Below, piece by piece: positions 16,492 to 24,864 of a DNA stretch of 64,000 bases. Origin of the DNA: Hymenobacter siberiensis (GTDB lineage: Bacteria; Bacteroidota; Bacteroidia; Cytophagales; Hymenobacteraceae); NCBI RefSeq assembly GCF_018967845.1, contig NZ_JAHLZZ010000001.1, forward strand, positions 2,852,001-2,916,000. The letters are read 5' to 3'. The position numbers were made by a program, and so were the translations under genes. The notes beneath the pieces were generated by a model. It had not been told where the DNA came from. It saw nothing but the letters and a program-made list of their open reading frames with translations, and searched no databases. Every line of letters starts with the position of its first letter. Positions within the stretch are counted from its first letter, which is position 1.

Positions 16492-17847
16492 TCATTCTGC
16501 TATCCGATTGCGTAAGCCCAGCGTCAGCTCCCACACCAGCACCCCGAGCGTAACTACGTATTCCAGCGCTACCAGCCACAGGTTTTCGGTGTAGGCGCTG
16601 CTGCGGTAGGCGGCGTAGGAAAGCACCGCCAGCCCGCCCCACACCAACGGAAAGCGGAAGCGCGACAGCGCCCCCAGCCCGATGAGCAGCGCGAGATACC
16701 ACGGATGCACGGTAGTGGCCAGGGCATAATACGCAGTGAGCATCAGCAGCAGCGTTTGGGCCAGCGAGGCCACGGTGAGGCGGCGCTCGCGCCACGCCAG
16801 CGCCAGCCCAAGCAGGCCGCCGGTGAGCGCCAGCGCCGGGCCGATTTGGGCAATTTTGTTGTACGTAGTGAGTTGGTAGCCAATGGCCCGTACCACGTAG
16901 TAGATGCTGGCATTGAATTCGAAGCTGCGGAAATATAGGTTCAGGCTGCGGCTGATGTTGACGACCAGCGCCACCGACAGGAACGGGCTGAACAACACCA
17001 GCAGCGTGCCCGCCACCATACCCGCGTATGCCAGAAACCGCCGCCAGCCCAGTCGCCTGATGAGCAAGGGCAGCACCAGCAGCGGTATTAGCTTGGCGGC
17101 CACGCCCAGGGCCAGCGCTCCGGCCGACTTGGCCCATTGCTGCCGGCTCAGCAGCCAGATGGCCAGGAGTAGAAAGCACAGAGCCAGCGCCTCAAAGTGC
17201 AGATTGCCAGTGAGCTCCATGATGGGCAGCGGGTGCAGCAGGTAGCGCAGCGCCCGAACCCGGGGCCAGCCCATGGCGGCCAGCAACGCCAGCAGGAGCC
17301 AGGCCGTGCCGGCTTCGGCGGCTAGCATTACCAGGCGCAGGCAGGTGACAAACCCGCGCTCGGAAGCCGGAAACAGGCGGGCCGCACCCCCGAATATCGC
17401 CTGGCACACCGGCGGATATACCGAGTAGTAGTGCGGCGAGTTGAGCTGCCGGTACAGCTGCTGAAGCTCGGGCAATACCGTGTTGCGCACGCTGGCATCG
17501 GGCAGGGCGGTGCGGGCACCGTCGGCAATTATTTCATCGGGCCGAAACCGGAACGGGTTCACGCCGTGCGCTACCAGCAGGCCATCCCAGCGAAAGCGGA
17601 AAATATCGTCGGAAAAAGCCGGCGTGGCCGGCAGCCACAGCAGCCGGAACACCAGCGCCGTGCCCAGCCCCCAGCGCAGCGGTAACCGGCTGTGCAGCAG
17701 CCACGCATACGCCCCCAGTGCCACCGCAAACAAGCCCGCCAGCTGGCCAAAATCAGCCCGTGGCGTGGCAAAGGCCAGGCCCGTGTACGCCGCGCCGGCC
17801 AGCAGCAGCGCCGCAACCTGAGAACCGGAAGGCAGCTTGAGAGACAA
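16492..17847 (-). CDS. Multi-pass mannosyltransferase-like GT-C glycosyltransferase
   Basis: This 451-residue membrane protein has about 11 hydrophobic segments. The first loop has SDDIFRFRWDGLLVAHGVNPF in two overlapping parts, the acidic motif of GT-C enzymes such as PIG-M and MptB-like mannosyltransferases, which use polyprenyl-phosphate sugars. A later NLYFRSFEFNASIYY block is also typical. The start is TTG 17847, since no in-frame ATG upstream precedes the first helix. It is the last of three minus-strand glycosyltransferases (20221 to 16492). A repeat element lies 20 bp upstream, so its promoter may be in that repeat. Acceptor and product are unknown. Confidence 0.8.
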   Translation of the reverse strand: MSLKLPSGSQVAALLLAGAAYTGLAFATPRADFGQLAGLFAVALGAYAWLLHSRLPLRWGLGTALVFRLLWLPATPAFSDDIFRFRWDGLLVAHGVNPFRFRPDEIIADGARTALPDASVRNTVLPELQQLYRQLNSPHYYSVYPPVCQAIFGGAARLFPASERGFVTCLRLVMLAAEAGTAWLLLALLAAMGWPRVRALRYLLHPLPIMELTGNLHFEALALCFLLLAIWLLSRQQWAKSAGALALGVAAKLIPLLVLPLLIRRLGWRRFLAYAGMVAGTLLVLFSPFLSVALVVNISRSLNLYFRSFEFNASIYYVVRAIGYQLTTYNKIAQIGPALALTGGLLGLALAWRERRLTVASLAQTLLLMLTAYYALATTVHPWYLALLIGLGALSRFRFPLVWGGLAVLSYAAYRSSAYTENLWLVALEYVVTLGVLVWELTLGLRNRIAE

Positions 17848-17867
17848 GGGTTTCAGCGTTCTGTTAA

Positions 17868-17970
17868 GTAGGTAGTCAGTAGTTAGTAATCAGTAATCAG
17901 GTTTCATCTATCTAAAAAATCACTCAATTGATTTCTGTCTGACTACCGATTACTTATGACTGACTACTTA
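17868..17970. repeat. Dispersed 103-bp repeat, copy A
   Basis: This stretch is itself an imperfect palindrome (TAGGTAGTCAGTAG... to ...CTGACTACTTA). Its reverse complement recurs at 38848-38949, with the shared core ATCTATCTAAAAA (TTTTTAGATAGAT in copy B). The right end overlaps the stop codon of the GT2 gene at 17968. Confidence 0.85.
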
Positions 17971-19425
17971 TTTGTCGTCGCGGATGGAATAGTAGCAAAT
18001 CGCCGCGAAGCCAATGGTGAGCAGCGAGTGAAACGGCAGCAGGCCGAAGTCGTTGAGGTAAAGGCCGGCCGCGAGGCCAAACGCGAAGTACACCGCCAAT
18101 ACGCCTTCCAGAATTACGAGGCCGCCCACGCCGCCGGTGCGGTAGCGCCGCTTGCGGGCGAGGCTGCCGGTGCCGGCCTTGGGTGTACGCACAAATGGGG
18201 TGCGCTTGCCCCACCAGCCCAGCACCACGGCCCGGGCATTGTGCAGCGACAGGCCCATCGAAACCGATAAAAACAGCAGGAAAAACACTGGGTAGCGCCA
18301 CAGTGGCTTGGTGGGGTGGGCCAGCCGCCAGGCAGTGTAGTAGTAATAAATGAGCGGCGTAAACCCAATCAGAAATACCGAAGCCAATCGAAATACGCCC
18401 TTAAACTCCTGGTGTTGCGCCCGCACAAACACCAATGGCACGCTCAGCAGCGCCATGAGCATGATGACGATGTAGACGCTGCTGTTCAGTAAGTGGAAAG
18501 TGGCCTGGAGCTTCACCGGCAGCGGCTGCTGGGAGCGCCACATGTTGCCGAGGTGCTTGTGGGCAGTTTCGGCCGCGCCCTTGGTCCAGCGGAACTGCTG
18601 CGATTTGAGGGCGTCCATCACGGCGGGCAGCTCGGCGGGGGCCACTATTTCGGGGCGGTAGATGAAGCGCCAGCCGCGCAGCTGGGCGCGGTAGCTCAGG
18701 TCGAGGTCTTCGGTGAGGGTGTCGGTGTGCCAGCCGCCGGCATCGTCAATGCAGGCGCGCCGCCACACGCCGCCCGTGCCGTTGAAATTGATGAAAAAGC
18801 CCGCCGCCGTGCGTCCCACCTGCTCGATGAGAAAATGCGCGTTCAGCCCAAAGGCCTGCAGGCGCGTCAGCAGCGACTCGTCCTCGTTCAGATGACCCCA
18901 ACGGGTTTGCACCACGCCCACTTTTTTATCCTGCAAAAAGTAGGGGATGGTGCGCCGCAGAAAATCCGGGTCGGGTACGAAATCAGCATCAAAAATGGCT
19001 ACGAATTCATCCTCATTTTCTTCGAGGCCATAGCGCAGCGCGCCGGCTTTGTAGCCTTCCCGGTTGGGCCGGCACACGTGGCTGATGCGCAGGCCCTGAG
19101 CGGCGTAGTGGGCCACGCGGGCGGCGGCCAGGGCCACGGTGGCATCGGTGGAGTCGTCGAGCACCTGGATGTGCAGGCGGTCGGCGGGGTAGTCGAGGGC
19201 GGCGGCGGCGTCGATGACGCGCTCCACCACATTCTGCTCGTTGTAGAGCGGCAGCTGCACCAGCACGCGGGGCCAGTGGGACGGGGCGGGCGGGGCCGGA
19301 GCTAGTCCCTTGGCGTAAGCCCGCAGGGCCAGCCGCGTGAGCTGCCACTGCCCCGCGCTAAACCCCAGGATGAACAGCAGGCACAGGGTGTACAGCACCA
19401 CCAGCAAAAGGGGCAGTACCGCCAT
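17968..19425 (-). CDS. Processive GT2 glycosyltransferase (cellulose-synthase-like)
   Basis: This 485-residue membrane enzyme starts at ATG 19425 (MAVLPLLLVVLYTLCLLF), giving one N-terminal helix, then the GT-A domain, then four or so C-terminal helices. The D, D, D, QxxRW signature of processive beta-glycosyltransferases is complete: DDSTD, DADFVPDPDFL, TEDLDLSYR and QQFRW. Upstream in-frame codons lie outside the conserved region. It would polymerise or transfer a sugar from a nucleotide donor at the inner membrane; close relatives are labelled glucomannan or cellulose synthase-like. It lies between two other glycosyltransferase genes on the same strand. Confidence 0.87.
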   Translation of the reverse strand: MAVLPLLLVVLYTLCLLFILGFSAGQWQLTRLALRAYAKGLAPAPPAPSHWPRVLVQLPLYNEQNVVERVIDAAAALDYPADRLHIQVLDDSTDATVALAAARVAHYAAQGLRISHVCRPNREGYKAGALRYGLEENEDEFVAIFDADFVPDPDFLRRTIPYFLQDKKVGVVQTRWGHLNEDESLLTRLQAFGLNAHFLIEQVGRTAAGFFINFNGTGGVWRRACIDDAGGWHTDTLTEDLDLSYRAQLRGWRFIYRPEIVAPAELPAVMDALKSQQFRWTKGAAETAHKHLGNMWRSQQPLPVKLQATFHLLNSSVYIVIMLMALLSVPLVFVRAQHQEFKGVFRLASVFLIGFTPLIYYYYTAWRLAHPTKPLWRYPVFFLLFLSVSMGLSLHNARAVVLGWWGKRTPFVRTPKAGTGSLARKRRYRTGGVGGLVILEGVLAVYFAFGLAAGLYLNDFGLLPFHSLLTIGFAAICYYSIRDDK

Positions 19426-19522
19426 CAGAAACAAAGAATAAAGATTTGCAACACAACCAAAAAGACAGCTCCACCGACCGGGTAGACGCGGGCCGGGCCG
19501 GAAACTTACCGACCGGGAAAAA

Positions 19523-20221
19523 TTACCAGTACTTAAAAATCGTCCACAGAATCTTGTAGCCCGCCCCAAGGGTGCCGCGCACCGTGCCCGATACCTTGCT
19601 CGTGCCGATGCGCTTGCGGTAGCGCACGGGCACTTCCACGGTGCGCAGGCCCAGGCGGGCGGCCTTCACCTGCATTTCTACGGTCCAGCCGTAAGTTTTG
19701 TCTTCCATGCCGATGCGCAGCAGGGCCGGGGCCGTAACCGCCCGAAACGGTCCCAAATCGGTGACGGTGCCGCCGTAGCGCAGGTTGAGCAGGCGGGCAG
19801 CCAGCCAGTTGCCAAAGCGCTGCTGGGGCAGGAGGGAGCCTTTTTCGCGCACGCCCAGGGCCCGCGAGCCGATGACCAGGTCGGCCTCCCCGCGCAGGAG
19901 CGGGGCCAGTAGTTCGGGCATTTGTTCGGGGAAGTCGGAATGGTCGCCATCGAGAAATACGACGATGTCGGGCTGTTCGGATTGGGGCCGGCCAAAGGCG
20001 TGGGCCATGCCGGCCAGGCAGGCGTAGCCGTAGCCGGGGCGCGGCTCGCGCAACACGGTGGCCCCGCCGGCCCGGGCCATTTCGCCGGTGTTGTCGGTCG
20101 AGTTGTTATCGACCACAATCACCTCCTGCGCCAAACCAGCCGGGATTTCGGTCAGCACCAGGCCAATGGCCCCGGCCTCGTTGTGGGCGGGAATGATAAC
20201 GCTGACGCGGGGCTGGGGCAT
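19523..20221 (-). CDS. GT2 family polyprenyl-phosphate glycosyltransferase-like protein
   Basis: This 232-residue protein starts at ATG 20221 (MPQPRVSVIIPAHNEAG). The GT-A fold motifs VVDNNSTDNTGE and FLDGDHSDFPEQM supply the nucleotide and metal sites, and GSRALGVREKGS follows as in dolichol-phosphate mannose synthase-like enzymes. There is no clear membrane anchor. Such proteins load a sugar on a polyprenyl phosphate, which would fit as donor supply for the GT-C enzyme two genes downstream. That link is an inference from gene order. Confidence 0.85.
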   Translation of the reverse strand: MPQPRVSVIIPAHNEAGAIGLVLTEIPAGLAQEVIVVDNNSTDNTGEMARAGGATVLREPRPGYGYACLAGMAHAFGRPQSEQPDIVVFLDGDHSDFPEQMPELLAPLLRGEADLVIGSRALGVREKGSLLPQQRFGNWLAARLLNLRYGGTVTDLGPFRAVTAPALLRIGMEDKTYGWTVEMQVKAARLGLRTVEVPVRYRKRIGTSKVSGTVRGTLGAGYKILWTIFKYW

Positions 20222-20315
20222 GAAGCAAATGGTATAACGGGCCACAAAGATGCCGCCGCCGCCGTAAAGCCGCACCGTGCCGCTACCTTGCGGCTGTTTT
20301 TCAACCCCCAGTAAT

Positions 20316-20771
20316 ATGCTCCAGGTAGGCCAGCCCGCTCCCGATTTCACGCTCACCACCACCTCCGGCGAAACTTTTCGCCTGGCCGACCAACGTGGCC
20401 GGCATCTGGTGCTGTACTTCTATCCGAAGGACGACACCCCCGGCTGCACGGCCGAGGCCTGCTCGTTCCGCGACCAGTACGAGGATTTCAAAGACCTCGG
20501 GGCCGAGGTCATCGGCATCAGCTCCGATAGCGAGAAGTCGCATCAGAAATTCACCCAGAAACACCGCCTGCCCTTCGAGCTGCTGGCCGATACCGACGGG
20601 AAAGTGCGCAAGCTCTACGAAGTGCCCCGCGCCCTGCTGGGCCTGCTGCCCGGCCGCGTTACGTTTGTGATTGATAAGAATGGCGTTATTCAGTACATTT
20701 TCAACTCATTGAGTGGCGCGACAGACCATGTGAGCAATGCCAAGAAAGTGCTGAAAGGGCTGCCTGCGTAA
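20316..20771 (+). CDS. bcp: Peroxiredoxin, BCP/PrxQ type
   Basis: This 151-residue thiol peroxidase starts at ATG 20316 (MLQVGQPAPDFTL), the usual N terminus; the longer frame has no family match. The peroxidatic site is DDTPGCTAEACSFRD with Cys44 and the resolving Cys49 five residues later, as in atypical 2-Cys BCP proteins. It reduces H2O2 and organic hydroperoxides using thioredoxin. It is divergent from the glycosyltransferase gene by 94 bp, which should hold both promoters. Confidence 0.93.
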   Translation: MLQVGQPAPDFTLTTTSGETFRLADQRGRHLVLYFYPKDDTPGCTAEACSFRDQYEDFKDLGAEVIGISSDSEKSHQKFTQKHRLPFELLADTDGKVRKLYEVPRALLGLLPGRVTFVIDKNGVIQYIFNSLSGATDHVSNAKKVLKGLPA

Positions 20772-20786
20772 CCTCAGCAAAGAGTA

Positions 20787-20835
20787 TTTCGCACAGAGTT
20801 GCACAGAGCCAGCCTCTGTGTAACTCTGTGCGAGA
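20787..20835. repeat. Palindromic element after bcp
   Basis: TTTCGCACAGAGTTGCACAGAG (20787-20808, split as TTTCGCACAG plus AGTTGCACAGAG) pairs with 20814-20835 with two mismatches and a 5-nt loop. It is a strong hairpin between bcp and the hydrolase gene and could end bcp transcription. Confidence 0.85.
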
Positions 20836-20873
20836 AACACCAGCGGAATAATGGGTTTTGCGTAAAGAGCAAC

Positions 20874-21866
20874 ATGCCCAGTTTCCTACTGTTTCTCTGG
20901 CTGTCCCTGCTGCTGGCCGCCACCATTGCTCCGGCCCAGACTGCACCGCTCAACGCCACGCTCGACGGCTACGAATACCCCTTCTCGGTGCGCTACCTGC
21001 CCCTGAAGCTGGAAGGCCAGGCTCTGCGCATGGCCTACATGGACGAGCCGTCCACTGCCCGGCCCAATGGCCGCACGGTGGTGCTGCTCCACGGCAAAAA
21101 CTTTTTCGGAGCCTACTGGCACGAGACGATAAAAACGCTGTCCGCCGTTGGTTTCCGCGTAGTAGTACCCGACCAAATTGGTTTCGGCAAATCGGATAAG
21201 GCCGACATTCATTACTCGTTTCATCAGCGGGCCCGCAATACCAGGCAGTTGCTCGACACGCTGGGCGTGAAAAAAGCTGTCATTGTGGGGCACAGTATGG
21301 GCGGGATGCTGGCTACCCGTTTCGCCCTCCTTTACCCCGAAGCCACCGAAAAGCTGGTCCTCGAAAACCCCATCGGCCTTGAGGATTACCGCGTGGGCGT
21401 GCCCTTCCAGACCGTGGACCAGGCCGAAGCCACCGAACTGAAAAGCACCGAAGCCAGCATCCGCAAATACCACGCGACCTATTATCCCAACGGCTACCCG
21501 GCGGCCCACGACCAGTGGCTGCTGCCCCTGGCCGCCCAAACCCACAGCCCCGACTTTCCCAAAGTAGCCCGTGCCAACGCCCTCACTTTCGACATAATTC
21601 ACCAGCAGCCGGTGAGCTACGAATTCAGCCGAATAACGGTGCCTACGCTACTCATCATCGGCCAGGATGACCGTACTGTGGTAGGTAAAGGCCTGATAAA
21701 AGACCCCAAAATCCTGGCCCAAATGGGCCAGTACCCCGCGCTGGGCCGTAACGCCGCCGCCCAAATCAAGGGCGCGAAACTGGTGGAGATTCCGAACGTG
21801 GGGCACATTCCGCATCTGGAAGCTCCGGCGCAGTTTTACAAGTCGCTGCTTGGGTTTTTGGGATAG
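20874..21866 (+). CDS. Secreted alpha/beta hydrolase
   Basis: This 330-residue protein starts at ATG 20874; this start gives a signal peptide (MPSFLLFLWLSLLLAATIAPAQ). The alpha/beta hydrolase core has VVLLHGKNFFG (oxyanion), GHSMGGML with Ser141, GQDDRTV with the catalytic Asp near 265, and NVGHIPHLE with the catalytic His. LKSTEASIRKYH lies in the cap region. The substrate class is unknown; relatives are often labelled epoxide hydrolase or haloperoxidase-like without proof. It is a single gene after the palindrome that separates it from bcp. Confidence 0.87.
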   Translation: MPSFLLFLWLSLLLAATIAPAQTAPLNATLDGYEYPFSVRYLPLKLEGQALRMAYMDEPSTARPNGRTVVLLHGKNFFGAYWHETIKTLSAVGFRVVVPDQIGFGKSDKADIHYSFHQRARNTRQLLDTLGVKKAVIVGHSMGGMLATRFALLYPEATEKLVLENPIGLEDYRVGVPFQTVDQAEATELKSTEASIRKYHATYYPNGYPAAHDQWLLPLAAQTHSPDFPKVARANALTFDIIHQQPVSYEFSRITVPTLLIIGQDDRTVVGKGLIKDPKILAQMGQYPALGRNAAAQIKGAKLVEIPNVGHIPHLEAPAQFYKSLLGFLG

Positions 21867-22010
21867 GGTTAAGTGTTGAGAACTGTTTTTATGGTATGTA
21901 AATAAACTTTCGATTATACTCGAACTACCGTTTTTGTGGATGCAGATGGCGGTCCGTAGTCATTGACTATTCCACTTTGAGCGCTTACACGGGCAATTGC
22001 GGCGGAGCCG

Positions 22011-22601
22011 CTAGTGCTGAACAAGCCGTTGTTCTCGCCATCTATACGAGCCAGGCAAGAACTCATGGCCCACCCACGCGTGCGCTAGTGCCTCCACTTT
22101 TGTGGGCAGTAGTACCGTGTCAACCGGCGGGGATGTGTGCGGAAAGCCACTGTCGCGAGATTCCAGACCCGCGAGTTCGTAGACCACCTTTCCCTCTTTG
22201 AACGCGGAGTCAATGCGCCCGAAGGAATCAAAATGGCCTTTGCCGCGCAGGAAGTACCCGTCACACACAAAAGAGGTTGCCGTCTTTCCCGGAAAGACCA
22301 AGCGGTGGTCTGGACTCTTCACGCCCAAGTAAAAAGTGTCGGAGCCGGCTACCAAATAGAAGTTGTCGGCTTGGCCTTGCGGGGTGGGAGAAGCAAAGAC
22401 CAGCACCACGGGATGGCGGGTATAATTGGTGAGCGTGAGCCGAACAGGAAAGGACGCCAATTCCGGCAGTTGGACGCTGTCCACCGCCAGCGTCACTGCG
22501 CCGCTGTCAGGGGGAAGCAACAGGCGCGCTTGCGGGGGAGAGCACGCACCGGCCCCACACAGCAGTAGCAGCAGCCAATACCGGATTCGGCGGGTTTCCA
22601 T
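22011..22601 (-). CDS. Hypothetical lipoprotein
   Basis: This 196-residue protein starts at ATG 22601 (METRRIRYWLLLLLCGAGAC), whose lipobox GAGAC predicts lipidation. The mature region appears to be one beta-sandwich domain, with SFPVRLTLTNYTRHPVVLVF as its clearest block, resembling intracellular proteinase-inhibitor (BsuPI-like) or similar Ig-like folds only loosely. No partner gene is adjacent. I do not recognise a function. The open frame continues upstream of 22601 but without signal-peptide character. Confidence 0.65.
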   Translation of the reverse strand: METRRIRYWLLLLLCGAGACSPPQARLLLPPDSGAVTLAVDSVQLPELASFPVRLTLTNYTRHPVVLVFASPTPQGQADNFYLVAGSDTFYLGVKSPDHRLVFPGKTATSFVCDGYFLRGKGHFDSFGRIDSAFKEGKVVYELAGLESRDSGFPHTSPPVDTVLLPTKVEALAHAWVGHEFLPGSYRWREQRLVQH

Positions 22602-22867
22602 GTTAGGGGCGGAGGCAGACAATCGCTTGCCCGGGCGTGAAAGCTTGGGTTGGACCCACGCCAAGGGGCCACTGCTTGTGGAAGGAAGCGTGTCCAAAGA
22701 GTGAAGATTTACCAGTTAACTGAAAAAAAGCTTGCAGCAAGCCTCTACAACGCACGGTGAGTTTAAGAAACTCGTTCACCTTTCAAAGTTCAGGAAATCT
22801 CGCTAAGCCATGAGTTTCGTAAACGCCGCACCCCAAACCCATACAACGCTGTTCTATTCTGAATCAG

Positions 22868-24229
22868 CTAGCTCAAAATCCGCAATGAATCTGCGTGAAT
22901 CAATTGCGACGCCTGATACCGGCCTTCGCGCGGGCCATTTTCCAGGTTGAGCACGCCGCGGGGGCAGGCGGTGCTGCACATGCCGCAGCCCACGCACGAG
23001 GCCCGGATGATGGGCTCGCCGCGCTGGGCGTATTGCTGCACGTCGATGCCCATTTCGCACACGTTGGAGCAGTTGCCGCACGAGATGCACTGCGCGCCGT
23101 TGGTGCTGATGCGGAAGCGCGAGAAATGCTTTTGCAGCAGGCCCAGGTAGGCGGCCATGGGGCAGCCGAAGCGGCACCACACCCGCGAGCCCATCAAGGG
23201 GTAGAAGCCCACCCCAATGACCCCCGAAAAAACGGCCCCAATGGCAAAGCCGTACCACTTGGCCCCCACGTTGCCGGCCTCGCCCAGCAGCGTGCCGCCG
23301 GTGGCGAAGTGCACCCACAGCAGCGCCGTAATGGCAATTATCAGCCCCAGCACGGTGTAGATAATGCGGACCTCCCAGCGCCAGGCGGTGCGGCTGGTAT
23401 CGGCGAGGTGGCGGTAGGGGTCGCCGGCAGTTTCGGCCAGGCCGCCGCAGCCGCACACCCACGAGCAGTACCAGCGCTTGCCGTAGAAATAGGTGAGCAC
23501 CGGCGTGGCCACGAACGACATCACCGCGCCCCAGAATACCATGAACACGCCCAGCGCCTGCCCATTCTGGGTGAGGTTATGCACATCACTGGGCCACAGG
23601 TACTGGTAGTGCAGCGGCCAGAAGTAGGTGAAATAAAACTCCGGCTGCTGAAAAAACTGGAGCAGCCCCGGAATCAGAAACGCAAAGCCCAACTGGAAAA
23701 ACATCACCGAAGCGGTGCGGATAACCTGGTAGCGCGAGTGGCGGTATTTCCACAGCGCCCGGCCGCCCATCAGCAGTATCGCCAGCGTGTAGAACGTGCC
23801 ATAGAGAAACCATTGGTCGGCTGGCTTGCCCCGCAGCGCCTGGCTGAAGCTGTCGAGCGGATGCACCAGGTTGTTGAGCAGGCCAAAATTGCCCTTGCCA
23901 TCATCGCCGCTGTACCAGTATAGCACCACGTAGAAGCCGGTGAGTACCAGCCCGGTAATCCAGGCAATGGCGCCGCGCCCGGTGCTGGCTCGTAGCCAAA
24001 GGTTGTCCTGCTGTACGCCCGCCGGGTGCTGGCCGTATTTCAGCCAGCTCCAGGCCAGGGTGCCGGCGCTCACCAGGCCCAGGGCCAGCCAGAACCAGGT
24101 AGTGCGGCGCGCGGGGTCGGCATCGGCCCAGGCCAGGAGCAGGGCCAGCAGGCCGCCGGCCACTACGGCCAGCGTGAGCTTTTCGGCGGGCGAAGTCGCG
24201 GGCAGGGGCGGGGAGAGAGTAGGCGTCAT
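22868..24229 (-). CDS. Membrane polyferredoxin (NosR/CcoG-like 4Fe-4S protein)
   Basis: This 453-residue protein has six or so membrane helices and two C-terminal 4Fe-4S sites: CISCGNCSNVCEMGID and CVGCGMCSTACPRGV, each CxxCxxCxxxC. Upstream lie two more cysteine sets typical of NosR/CcoG/NapH-type proteins (WYCSWVCGCGG and WCRFGCPMAAYLG). Such proteins pass electrons across or along the inner membrane. It is the last gene of a minus-strand run after a small membrane protein and an FAD oxidoreductase, which suggests an electron route from NAD(P)H through flavin to this protein. The terminal acceptor is unknown. Confidence 0.87.
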   Translation of the reverse strand: MTPTLSPPLPATSPAEKLTLAVVAGGLLALLLAWADADPARRTTWFWLALGLVSAGTLAWSWLKYGQHPAGVQQDNLWLRASTGRGAIAWITGLVLTGFYVVLYWYSGDDGKGNFGLLNNLVHPLDSFSQALRGKPADQWFLYGTFYTLAILLMGGRALWKYRHSRYQVIRTASVMFFQLGFAFLIPGLLQFFQQPEFYFTYFWPLHYQYLWPSDVHNLTQNGQALGVFMVFWGAVMSFVATPVLTYFYGKRWYCSWVCGCGGLAETAGDPYRHLADTSRTAWRWEVRIIYTVLGLIIAITALLWVHFATGGTLLGEAGNVGAKWYGFAIGAVFSGVIGVGFYPLMGSRVWCRFGCPMAAYLGLLQKHFSRFRISTNGAQCISCGNCSNVCEMGIDVQQYAQRGEPIIRASCVGCGMCSTACPRGVLNLENGPREGRYQASQLIHADSLRILS

Positions 24230-24261
24230 TATGGAAAAAGTAGAACGTAATGATATCAGGT

Positions 24262-24353
24262 CGTCATGCTGAGCGCAGTCGAAGCATCTCTACCGCAATA
24301 CTAAACTGAGTTACTATCGCGGTAGAGATGCTTCGACTGCGCTCAGCATGACG
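24262..24353. repeat. Palindromic element (35-bp perfect arms)
   Basis: Arms 24262-24296 and 24319-24353 are exact inverted copies with the CGTCATGCTGAGCGCAGTCG and GAAGCATCTCTACCGC blocks. It lies between two genes of one apparent operon (small membrane protein and polyferredoxin), so it could attenuate or process that transcript. Confidence 0.92.
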
Positions 24354-24361
24354 GCCAACTT

Positions 24362-24586
24362 TTAATGATGGTGGTGCGGCTCGTCGGGCTTACCGAAGAT
24401 GTTGATGAGCGTACCTACGAGGTAAAAGCCAGCCCAGCATACGTAGAGCCAGTTGAAGCCGGCCGGTCGGTAGCCCACGAAGAAGTGCAGAATCAAGTGC
24501 GCGCCGGCGCTCATCAGCAGGCCCGTGAGGGCGATGAACTGGAAGCTGTTGAGGGCCGAGGGACGGTATAGCTTGGAGAAATCCAC
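24362..24586 (-). CDS. Small membrane protein with His-rich tail
   Basis: This 74-residue protein starts MDFSKLYRPSALNSF and has two hydrophobic helices (about residues 15-34 and 44-64). It ends in GKPDEPHHHH, a possible metal-binding tail. It lies between the FAD oxidoreductase and polyferredoxin genes on the same strand. That conserved-looking position suggests a small subunit or metallochaperone for an electron-transfer complex, but no family is recognised. It is too long and too membrane-like to be random. Confidence 0.7.
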   Translation of the reverse strand: MDFSKLYRPSALNSFQFIALTGLLMSAGAHLILHFFVGYRPAGFNWLYVCWAGFYLVGTLINIFGKPDEPHHHH

Positions 24587-24595
24587 GGAGGGAGA

Positions 24596-24864
24596 AATTG
24601 AAAATTAAAAATGAAGAATTAAAAATGGATGCATCGAAGTTGTTTAGGAAGTACCCGAAAACAGAAAGAACGTCATTCCGAGCGCAGCCGAGGAATCTCG
24701 CGTGAATCGTTGAACGACACCCAAATAACCCCGAGCGAGATTCCTCGGCTGCGCTCGGAATGACGTTCTGTTATTGTTGGAATTCCTACAGCAGCTTCAT
24801 CAGCGCTAGGGCGACGAACCGCCGGAAACAGAATTTTTAACTCTTCATTTTTAATTTTTAATTG
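24596..24864. repeat. Nested palindromes: AT-rich arms around a GTCATTCC-type element
   Basis: AATTGAAAATTAAAAATGAA at 24596-24615 and on pairs with TTCATTTTTAATTTTTAATT near 24845-24864. Inside them, arms 24667-24701 and 24735-24769 are exact 35-bp inverted copies (AGAACGTCATTCCGAGCGCA). The outer right arm overlaps the stop codon of the FAD oxidoreductase, supplying its last codons (FSIKN). Confidence 0.85.

Noticed and set aside
18493..19305. 270-residue plus-strand open frame opposite the processive GT2
   Set aside because: Shadow; the minus strand holds the full D, D, D, QxxRW signature.
22861..22910. Repeat-derived C terminus of the polyferredoxin
   Set aside because: The text resembles the AATCCGCG-type arms at 59198 only loosely, and no paired arm was found.
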